Shown here: positions 1 through 4,685 of the stretch, piece by piece
Layout of the letters: each line of letters opens with the position of its first letter
Position numbering within the stretch: the first letter of the stretch is position 1
Assembly: GCA_003135595.1 (NCBI GenBank)
Contig: PLCI01000186.1
Span: 1 to 5,304, forward strand
Length of the DNA: 5,304 nucleotides
Direction: 5' to 3'
From: Acidimicrobiaceae bacterium
GTDB taxonomy: Bacteria > Actinomycetota > Acidimicrobiia > Acidimicrobiales > RAAP-2
Position numbers and translations under genes: made by a program
The notes under the pieces: generated by a model
The model's database searches: none
Seen by the model: only the letters and a program-made list of their open reading frames with translations
Told to the model about the DNA's origin: nothing

Positions 1-614
1 CCCACCAGGATCCCGGTGGTGAAGGGGATGCGCAGCCGCCCGGCGGCGTCGATCATCGCCAGGCGCCGGTCGGGTCGCTTGTCGGGTGCGCGATGGTGCG
101 GCATGCCGGGCTCACAGAGGCGCGGGCTCGAGCACTCCAGCATCAGGCCGAGGCTGACGTTCACCTCCCTGAGCCGCGTCATGTCCGCGTCGGTGAGGAG
201 TCCCGCGTTGGTGTGCGGCAGAAGGCCGTGGGAGAGCGCCATCGCGCCGGCCCAGTGGAGGTACTCGACGGTGCTCGCCTGCCCCAGCGAAGCGAGCGTG
301 CGGCGGTACGCGGAGAAGGCCTTCTCCGGCTTGTCCCCCAGGCAGAACAGCGCCTCGGCACACCCGAGCTCGCGCGCGCGAACGAGCTGCTCCTCGATCT
401 CCGCGGGCGTCATCGTCCACTCGCCGGGGTAGCCCGGGGAGCGTCGGAAGGAGCAGTAGTCGCAGTGGTTGCGGCACAGGTTCGTGAGGGGGAGAAAGAC
501 CTTGGGCGAGTACGTGACCACGCGCCCGAAGAGCGCGTCGCGCACCGAGGCGGCGGCGCCGTTCGACTGGCTCGCCGTCGCCGGCGGCGACGCGAGCGAC
601 CTGCGCGTGGTCAT
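1..614 (-). CDS. cofG: CofG, FO synthase subunit 1 (7,8-didemethyl-8-hydroxy-5-deazariboflavin synthase), 3' end outside window
   Basis: This radical-SAM enzyme, with CofH, makes FO, the deazaflavin chromophore of coenzyme F420, from tyrosine and a flavin precursor (family knowledge). The 204 visible codons contain the CxxxCxxC iron-sulfur motif CRNHCDYC at residues 47-54, directly followed by SFRR. They also contain VTYSPKVFLPLTN before it, LPHTNAGLL near 131-140, GLMLE near 156-160, and PFTTGILV at the cut end. All are CofG signatures; CofH has a different cysteine context. The start at 614 (ATG) is preceded by GAGG at 621-624 with a 6-nt spacer; conservation begins only near residue 24, and a GTG at 545 is the alternative. 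The first codons lie antisense to a DegV-like 3' end. A CofG-CofH fusion (FbiC, as in mycobacteria) cannot be excluded because the 3' part is missing. Family call firm, start moderate. Confidence 0.9.
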   Translation of the reverse strand, partial: MTTRRSLASPPATASQSNGAAASVRDALFGRVVTYSPKVFLPLTNLCRNHCDYCSFRRSPGYPGEWTMTPAEIEEQLVRARELGCAEALFCLGDKPEKAFSAYRRTLASLGQASTVEYLHWAGAMALSHGLLPHTNAGLLTDADMTRLREVNVSLGLMLECSSPRLCEPGMPHHRAPDKRPDRRLAMIDAAGRLRIPFTTGILV

Positions 615-735
615 CGACCGCCTCAAGAGCGTCGAGACGACCCACCCGCTCATCGAGACCGAGATCGGGCCGGTCGTCGGCGCGCACGGCGGCCCCGGCG
701 TCGTCGGGGTCTGCTGGCTCGCGCGCGAGCGGTGA
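559..735 (+). pseudogene. 3' remnant of a DegV-family (fatty-acid-binding) protein gene
   Basis: The frame ending in TGA at 733-735 encodes a tail matching the C-terminus of DegV proteins: FDWLAVAGGDASDL, a helix-like stretch, then ETEIGPVVGAHGGPGVVGVCW. The G-P-V-V-G-A-H and G-P-G motif is the family hallmark. DegV proteins are about 280 residues and bind fatty acids, in some bacteria for delivery to a fatty-acid kinase. Only some 57 residues are present. Upstream of about 545 the opposite strand is clearly conserved cofG, and this frame closes at a TAG at 457-459, so the N-terminal lipid-binding part is gone. No good start with a ribosome binding site is visible. A strong hairpin at 714-751 over the stop supports this being a genuine gene end. 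It is either a rearrangement scar or an assembly join. The family assignment rests on a short tail. Confidence 0.65.
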
Positions 736-751
736 CGGGCGCGCGAGCCGG
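714..751 (+). terminator. Strong GC hairpin over the DegV-remnant stop codon
   Basis: GGCTCGCGCGC at 716-726 and GCGCGCGAGCC at 739-749 are perfect inverted repeats. The stem extends by a T-G and a C-G pair to 13 bp (714-751), and the 12-nt loop holds the TGA stop. No T-run follows, so this is a candidate U-less terminator or 3'-end stabiliser of the kind proposed for GC-rich actinobacteria. It would separate the remnant from the membrane-protein/trxB operon. Confidence 0.5.
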
Positions 752-788
752 GAAGCGCCGCGTGGTTCACCAGTAGGGTCACTGCGTC

Positions 789-1121
789 ATGGCGGACGAC
801 CCCACCACCTCGACGGGCGAGCGTGACCTCGCCGGGCGCGCGATGGGCGCGATCGATCTCGTCGTCGACACCCTCCACGACAAGGTCATCCGGCCGATCC
901 TGCTCATTGGCCGGACCGTCGCGTTCGCCTTCATCATCGTCGTGTGCGTCTCGGTGATCGCCGTCGCGCTGTGCGTGGCCCTCCTGCGCCTCCTCGACGT
1001 CTACGCCTTCGGCTCGCACCAGTGGGCGTCGTGGGCGCTCCTGGGCGCGATCTTCGTGACCGGAGGGCTCGTCATCTGGCGGTGGCGCAAGACACCCGCC
1101 AAGTCCGAGGGCGCGAGGTGA
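789..1121 (+). CDS. Small two-helix membrane protein of unknown function, coupled to trxB
   Basis: The 110-residue product is not a family I recognise. It has a charged N-terminal part (1-37, with IDLVVDTLHDKVIRP just before the membrane), a long hydrophobic segment at about 38-68 (LLIGRTVAFAFIIVVCVSVI and onward), a short loop around DVYAFGSHQ, a second helix at about 80-97, and a basic tail WRWRKTPAKSEGAR. The positive charges before helix 1 and after helix 2 predict both ends in the cytoplasm. ATG at 789 is the first good start; AGGG at 775-778 is a weak, rather distant ribosome binding site. The stop overlaps the trxB start as GTGA (1118-1121), which implies translational coupling and one operon. 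TAGGGT at 774-779 could be a -10 element, but no -35 is evident. Real gene likely; function unknown. Confidence 0.8.
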   Translation: MADDPTTSTGERDLAGRAMGAIDLVVDTLHDKVIRPILLIGRTVAFAFIIVVCVSVIAVALCVALLRLLDVYAFGSHQWASWALLGAIFVTGGLVIWRWRKTPAKSEGAR

Positions 1122-2071
1122 CCGAGCGCACGAAGCTCGCGATCATCGGCTCAGGCCCCGCGGGGCTGACCGCGGCGATCTACGCGGCGCGCGCCCAGCT
1201 CGCCCCCGTCGTCATCGAGGGCGAGCCCTCGTCGACCTCGGACCAGCCCGGCGGCCAGCTCATGCTCACGACCGAGGTCGAGAACTACCCCGGCTTCACC
1301 GACGCGATCATGGGCCCGGACCTCATGGGCGCGATGCGCGCCCAGGCGGTCCGCTTCGGCGCGGACCTGCGCGTCGCCAAGGTCACCGCCGTCGACCTCG
1401 ACGCGACGCCCTTTTCGCTCTGGCTCGGCGCCCACGACGAGCCCGACGTCGTCGCCGACGCGGTCATCTTGGCGTCGGGCGCGAGCGCGGTGCCCCTGTC
1501 GGTGCCCGGCGAGGCCCGGCTGCTGGGCCACGGGCTCTCCACGTGCGCGACGTGCGACGGGTTCTTCTTCCGCGGCAAGGAGATCGCCGTCATCGGGGGC
1601 GGCGACTCCGCCCTCGAAGAGGCCCTCTTCCTCACCCGCTTCGCGACCAAGGTGACCGTCGTGCACCGCCGCGACGAGCTGCGCGCGTCGCGCATCATGC
1701 AGCAGCGCGCCTTCGACCACGAGAAGATCGAGCTCCGCTGGAACACGGTCGTGACCGAGGTCCTGGGCGACGACTGCCTGACCGGGATCGCCGTGCGCGA
1801 CACGGTCACCGCCGAGGCGTCCACGATCGAGCTCGGCGGGGTGTTCGTCGCGATCGGCCACGAGCCCAACACCGAGCTCGTGAAGGGCCAGCTCGAGCTC
1901 GACGGGGGCGGCTACGTGGTCACGACCACGGGGACCTACACGAGCGTCGACGGCGTCTTCGCCGCGGGCGACGTCCAGGACCACGTCTACCGCCAGGCGG
2001 TCACCTCGGCGGGGTCCGGCTGCATGGCGGCGATCGACGCCGAGCGCTGGCTCGAGCACCGCGGGCACTGA
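1118..2071 (+). CDS. trxB: Thioredoxin reductase (NADPH)
   Basis: This cytoplasmic flavoenzyme transfers electrons from NADPH through FAD and a redox dithiol to thioredoxin. The 317 residues match the usual 310-320 of the low-molecular-weight bacterial type. Visible motifs are the N-terminal FAD loop GSGPAG (11-16), GGQLMLTTEVENYPGF (45-60), the active-site CATC (143-146, cysteines 143 and 146), the NADPH loop GGGDSA (160-165), HRRDELRA (183-190, for the NADPH 2'-phosphate), and the C-terminal FAD motif FAAGDVQD (281-288). The start is GTG at 1118, overlapping the preceding stop; GAGGG at 1107-1111 with a 6-nt spacer is a good ribosome binding site, and the protein aligns from its first strand. 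It lies 64 nt before trxA, its substrate gene, with a hairpin between them. Nothing is missing. Confidence 0.97.
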   Translation: MTERTKLAIIGSGPAGLTAAIYAARAQLAPVVIEGEPSSTSDQPGGQLMLTTEVENYPGFTDAIMGPDLMGAMRAQAVRFGADLRVAKVTAVDLDATPFSLWLGAHDEPDVVADAVILASGASAVPLSVPGEARLLGHGLSTCATCDGFFFRGKEIAVIGGGDSALEEALFLTRFATKVTVVHRRDELRASRIMQQRAFDHEKIELRWNTVVTEVLGDDCLTGIAVRDTVTAEASTIELGGVFVAIGHEPNTELVKGQLELDGGGYVVTTTGTYTSVDGVFAAGDVQDHVYRQAVTSAGSGCMAAIDAERWLEHRGH

Positions 2072-2075
2072 CCGC

Positions 2076-2097
2076 GGCCCCGGGAACACCGGGGGCC
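2076..2097 (+). other. GC hairpin between trxB and trxA
   Basis: GGCCCCGG at 2076-2083 pairs with CCGGGGGCC at 2089-2097 (one bulged G, loop GAACA). It starts 5 nt after the trxB stop and has no T-run. It could partly terminate transcription or protect the 3' end of trxB mRNA, allowing unequal TrxB and TrxA output. TAACTT at 2111-2116 is a possible -10 box for a separate trxA promoter, without a recognisable -35. Confidence 0.4.
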
Positions 2098-2125
2098 CCG
2101 GGCGCGTTGGTAACTTCGTCCGAAC

Positions 2126-2130
2126 GGAGG
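2126..2130 (+). promoter_or_regulatory. Ribosome binding site of trxA
   Basis: GGAGG lies 5 nt before ATG at 2136. It decides the start: the in-frame TTG at 2133 would leave only 2 nt of spacing. Confidence 0.75.
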
Positions 2131-2135
2131 CATTG

Positions 2136-2459
2136 ATGGCAGCGATCCAGACCTTGACCGACGACACCTTCAGCGAGCTGGTGGGCGCGTCCGACACGCC
2201 GATGCTGGTCGACTTCTGGGCGGAGTGGTGCGGGCCGTGCAAGCAGATCGCCCCGATCCTCGAGGAGCTCGCCGTCGAGCAGCACGACCGGCTCAGCATC
2301 GGGAAGCTCAACGTCGACGAGAACCTGAAGGTGGCACAGCAGTTCAGCGTCATGTCCATCCCGACGCTGATCCTGTTCAAGGGCGGCGAGCCCGTCGCCC
2401 GCCTCGTCGGCGCCAAGCCCAAAGGGGCGCTCCTCCAGGAGCTCTCCGCCTACCTCTAG
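2136..2459 (+). CDS. trxA: Thioredoxin
   Basis: This small cytoplasmic dithiol protein reduces disulfides in enzymes such as ribonucleotide reductase and is itself reduced by the TrxB encoded just upstream. Its 107 residues are the classic thioredoxin length. The active site WCGPC is at 31-35 (cysteines 32 and 35) after LVDFWAE; the buried Asp equivalent is D26 in the same strand. The cis-proline loop SIPTL has P76, followed by LFKGGEPV and a C-terminal helix. ATG at 2136 is chosen from the GGAGG spacing. No signal peptide or extra domain is present. The order trxB-trxA-cwlM is conserved near the origin in many actinobacteria. Confidence 0.97.
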   Translation: MAAIQTLTDDTFSELVGASDTPMLVDFWAEWCGPCKQIAPILEELAVEQHDRLSIGKLNVDENLKVAQQFSVMSIPTLILFKGGEPVARLVGAKPKGALLQELSAYL

Positions 2460-2509
2460 GCACGCCGCTGCCCACGCTCCCGCTCGCTGAGGGTTCAGCG
2501 GGACCCCCC

Positions 2510-3442
2510 GTGGCCGACGTCCAGGAGCGGCTCGCGGCCCTCGGCCACGTGCCCGACGGCGACGACGCGGGGGTGTTCGGGCCCTCGACGCGGGCCGCCG
2601 TCGAGGCGTTCCAGCGCCGCCGCGGCCTTCGCAACGACGGGATCGTCGGGGTGACGACCTGGGAGCGACTGGTGGAAGCCGGCCGCCAGCTCGGCGACCG
2701 AGTGCTGTCGACCACCGCGCCCCTCTTGCGCGGCGACGACGTGGCCGAGCTCCAAGAGCGCCTGGCGGCCCTGGGGTTCGACCCCGGCAGGGTCGACGGG
2801 ATCTACGGGGCCGCCACGAGGACCGCGGTCGCGGCCTTCCAGCGCGACGCGGGGCTCGCCGCCGACGGCGTCGTCGGCCCCTCCACGCTCACCGAGCTGC
2901 GCCGCCTGGCGGCGCGCCACCCCCAATCGACCCTCGTGAACGAGGTGCGGGAGCGCTCCGAGATGCGGCGCGGACACGGCACGCTCGACGACATGGTCGT
3001 CGCCCTCGGCCAGGCGGGCGGCCTCGACGCGGTCCTCGAGGCCACGGCGCGAGCGCTGCGGGACCGCGGCGCGAGCCCGACCGTCGTCCGCGAGTCCGAC
3101 GAGCACCCGCTCGCGATGGCCGCCAACGCCTCACGGGCGCGCTGCCTGGTCGTCGTGCGCCTCGACCCGGGGGCCTCGTCGGTCACGGGCCTCTACTTCG
3201 GCACCGAGCGCGGCGAGTCGCCCTCGGGCAAGCGCCTGGCCGAGCGCCTGGCCGCGGCGACCGGCCGCGTGCTCGGCGTCGACGAGGCGACGAGGGGCAT
3301 GTCGCTCCCGGTCCTCCGCGAGTCCAGGATGCCCGCGTCGATCCTCGAGGTCGGACCGCTCGACCGCCTCGTCGAGCGCGTCGCCCAGTTCGCCGGCGCG
3401 ATCGCCGATGCCCTCGAGCGCTGGGCGGTGCCCGTCGGCTGA
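2510..3442 (+). CDS. cwlM: CwlM-like protein: two peptidoglycan-binding domains and a degenerate amidase_3 domain
   Basis: Position after trxA and the domain plan identify the CwlM family. In mycobacteria CwlM resembles N-acetylmuramoyl-L-alanine amidases but acts in the cytoplasm as a PknB-phosphorylated activator of MurA. Counting from the GTG at 2510 (310 residues): PG-binding domain 1 at about 1-57 (VFGPSTRAAVEAFQ, DGIVG), PG-binding domain 2 at about 75-134 (LQERLAALGF, IYGAATRTAVAAFQ, DGVVGPSTL), and an amidase_3-like part at about 140-306. There the second zinc histidine of the usual S-[IL]-H-A/L motif is replaced (LVVVRLDPG, R217) and no clear DPGHGG strand is visible, although a GHG occurs at 155-157. 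The Glu of LEVG (E280) remains. There is no signal peptide, agreeing with a cytoplasmic role, and the protein ends right after the domain. The start is uncertain: the homology seems to begin upstream. Confidence 0.85.
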   Translation: MADVQERLAALGHVPDGDDAGVFGPSTRAAVEAFQRRRGLRNDGIVGVTTWERLVEAGRQLGDRVLSTTAPLLRGDDVAELQERLAALGFDPGRVDGIYGAATRTAVAAFQRDAGLAADGVVGPSTLTELRRLAARHPQSTLVNEVRERSEMRRGHGTLDDMVVALGQAGGLDAVLEATARALRDRGASPTVVRESDEHPLAMAANASRARCLVVVRLDPGASSVTGLYFGTERGESPSGKRLAERLAAATGRVLGVDEATRGMSLPVLRESRMPASILEVGPLDRLVERVAQFAGAIADALERWAVPVG

Positions 3443-3443
3443 G

Positions 3444-3464
3444 GTTCTGAAGTTTCTTCAGGAC
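3444..3464. terminator. Hairpin directly after the cwlM stop
   Basis: CTGAAG at 3447-3452 and CTTCAG at 3456-3461 are perfect inverted repeats with loop TTT. The stem extends outward through T-G, T-A and G-C to 9 bp. It begins 2 nt after the cwlM TGA and lacks a following T-run. It is a candidate 3' end for cwlM mRNA and, being symmetric, could also work on parAB read-through. Confidence 0.5.
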
Positions 3465-3497
3465 GCCTCGGCCAGGTGGACGCCGGCGTGGTAACCA

Positions 3498-3511
3498 GTG
3501 GTGTCACGCTG
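3498..3511 (+). repeat. 14-bp direct repeat, copy 1
   Basis: GTGGTGTCACGCTG occurs here and again, perfectly, at 3614-3627. In this copy, 3500-3506 and 3510-3516 (GGTGTCA and TGACGCC) can also form a 7-bp hairpin with a 3-nt loop and one G-T pair; the second copy cannot. Confidence 0.7.
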
Positions 3512-3557
3512 ACGCCAGCGACCGGCGACCCCTGCGCGACCCCGCGCTCGGGCAAGG

Positions 3558-3596
3558 GCGAGGCACCCCTCAGGAAGGCTGAGCGAGGGGCCTCGC
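3558..3596. terminator. Long inverted repeat, possible bidirectional terminator
   Basis: GCGAGG (3558-3563) plus CCCCTC (3566-3571) are complementary to GAGGGG (3585-3590) plus CCTCGC (3591-3596), giving a 12-bp stem with a 2-nt bulge and a 13-nt loop. An alternative inner stem pairs CTCAG (3569-3573) with CTGAG (3579-3583) around loop GAAGG. It sits in the middle of the convergent gap, where a shared terminator is expected. No T-run is present on either strand. Confidence 0.5.
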
Positions 3597-3613
3597 AGGG
3601 CGATGGCGTCGTC

Positions 3614-3627
3614 GTGGTGTCACGCTG
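3614..3627 (+). repeat. 14-bp direct repeat, copy 2
   Basis: Second exact copy of GTGGTGTCACGCTG, 116 bp from the first. The flanks do not match, so the conserved unit is exactly 14 bp. This favours a binding site or small repeat over a larger duplication. Confidence 0.7.
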
Positions 3628-3675
3628 CTCGATGCTCGAGGGTGCCGCTCGGTGTCGGTCCCGCACGGACGATTC

Positions 3676-3705
3676 GGTGACAATTGTGCGACCCAGAGGT
3701 GACAA
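3676..3705 (+). repeat. Paired octamer GGTGACAA, 22 bp apart
   Basis: GGTGACAA occurs at 3676-3683 and 3698-3705. The 22-bp period is about two helical turns, so both copies face the same side of the DNA. Its complement contains TGTCAC, the core shared with the 14-bp repeats, giving four occurrences in the gap. Confidence 0.45.
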
Positions 3706-3735
3706 CCCACAACCTCAGCCACAGGCTGGGGATAA
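3703..3735. promoter_or_regulatory. Cluster of DnaA-box-like sequences
   Basis: Against TTATCCACA: the reverse strand at 3727-3735 reads TTATCCCCA (8 of 9), the plus strand at 3715-3723 reads TCAGCCACA (7 of 9), and 3703-3711 reads CAACCCACA (6 of 9). Three CCACA-type cores in 33 bp near the presumed origin region are suggestive, but only one box is close to consensus and no AT-rich unwinding element is present. This is not an origin call. Confidence 0.3.
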
Positions 3736-3764
3736 CGCTCGACTGGCTCGACGCGCCCCTTGCG

Positions 3765-4685
3765 TCAGCTGGACGCGACTCCCGTGACGGCCCGGTAGAT
3801 GCGCTCGAGGTCGTCGAGGTCGGCGAACTCGACGATGACCCGGCCCCGTCGTCCCTTGAGGTCCACCTTGACCCGCGTGTCCAGGTGCCGCTCCAAGAGG
3901 TGCTCGAGCTCGGAGATGCCCGCGTCGGGCATGGCTTGGTCCTTGGGCGCTGCCCCGTCCTCGCTGACGGTCGGCGCCGCCGCAGGGACTGCCACCATGC
4001 GCCGGACGAGCTCCTCGGTCGCCCGCACGCTCAGGCCGTCGGCCTCGACCTTTTCCGCCGTCGCCTCGAGGACCGAGTGGTCCGCGATCGCGAGCAGGGC
4101 CTTGGCGTGGCCGGCGGAGAGCCGCCCCTCGACCAGCGCACGCTGGACGGCGGGCGGCAGCTGGAGCAGCCGCAGGGTGTTGGTGACCGCCGTGCGGCTC
4201 CGGCTGACCCGCTCGGCGACCTGCTCGTGGGTCAGGTCGAACTCGTCGATCAGCTGCTGGTAGGCGGCGGCCTCCTCCAGGGCGTTGAGATCCGCTCGGT
4301 GCAGGTTCTCGATCAGGGCGATCTCGAGGCTGTGCATGTCCGAGGCGTGGTCCTGGACGATGGCGGGGACGACCTCGAGCCCCGCGCGCCTCGCCGAGCG
4401 CCACCGCCGCTCGCCGGCGATCAGCTCGAAGAGGTCGGGCGTGCCCGCGACCGCGCGGACGAGGATCGGCTGGAGCACCCCCACCTCGGTGATGGAGGCC
4501 GCCAGCTCGTCCAACGAGTCGTCGCCGAACTGGCTCCGGGGCTGGAACGGGTTGGGGCGGATCGCCTCGACGGGTATCTCGACGAGGCGCGCCCCGTCGA
4601 GGTCGTGCAGGCCGTCCGCCGTGTCGTGCGCCTCGCCGGGGATGAGGGCCGAAAGCCCCTTACCCAGCCCGCTTCTGCGCGCCAT
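3765..4685 (-). CDS. parB: Chromosome-partitioning protein ParB (parS-binding CTPase)
   Basis: ParB loads at parS sites near the origin, slides along DNA as a CTP-dependent clamp and stimulates ParA to separate sister origins. The 306 residues are normal length. In order: the N-terminal ParA-contact motif (RRSGLGKGLSALIP, 3-16), the ParB/Srx CTP-binding domain with NPFQPR (45-50), GERRWRSARR (91-100) and ENLHRADLNALEEA (126-139), a helix-turn-helix at about 152-177 (THEQVAERVSRSRTAVTNTL), GHAKALLAI (192-200), a variable Ala/Pro-rich linker (231-256), and the C-terminal dimerisation domain (about 258-303). The usual ENIQR is ENLHR here. ATG at 4685 has a strong ribosome binding site, and the gene overlaps the end of parA by 26 nt, showing co-translation. 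No parS site is visible in the window. Confidence 0.97.
   Translation of the reverse strand: MARRSGLGKGLSALIPGEAHDTADGLHDLDGARLVEIPVEAIRPNPFQPRSQFGDDSLDELAASITEVGVLQPILVRAVAGTPDLFELIAGERRWRSARRAGLEVVPAIVQDHASDMHSLEIALIENLHRADLNALEEAAAYQQLIDEFDLTHEQVAERVSRSRTAVTNTLRLLQLPPAVQRALVEGRLSAGHAKALLAIADHSVLEATAEKVEADGLSVRATEELVRRMVAVPAAAPTVSEDGAAPKDQAMPDAGISELEHLLERHLDTRVKVDLKGRRGRVIVEFADLDDLERIYRAVTGVASS

Larger units (their letters stand above)
3443..3764. other. Gene-free gap between convergent cwlM and parB
   Basis: These 322 bp lie between two converging 3' ends. I find no frame with protein-like composition and a ribosome binding site; open frames on both strands give low-complexity Arg/Ser/Pro/Thr-rich shadow products. 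M. tuberculosis has a small reverse gene here (Rv3916c, from memory), and no remnant of one is recognisable. The gap holds a hairpin after cwlM, a 14-bp direct repeat, a long structured inverted repeat, a paired octamer and DnaA-box-like sequences. The stretch 3672-3735 looks less GC-rich than its surroundings. Confidence 0.7.

Noticed and set aside
93..776. Long plus-strand open frame across the cofG region
   Set aside because: Arg/Ala/Glu-rich composition typical of a GC-rich shadow frame; the minus strand carries recognisable CofG motifs.
1151..2422. 423-codon minus-strand open frame opposite trxB and trxA
   Set aside because: It is antisense to two clearly conserved genes and shows no domain motif; long antisense frames are normal at this GC content.
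3443..3764. Replication origin
   Set aside because: Only one near-consensus DnaA box, no AT-rich unwinding region, and no dnaA or dnaN beside it.
3476..3787. 103-codon plus-strand frame in the convergent gap, and a minus-strand frame from 3705
   Set aside because: No ribosome binding site, no recognisable motif, low-complexity composition; the minus frame runs into cwlM antisense.
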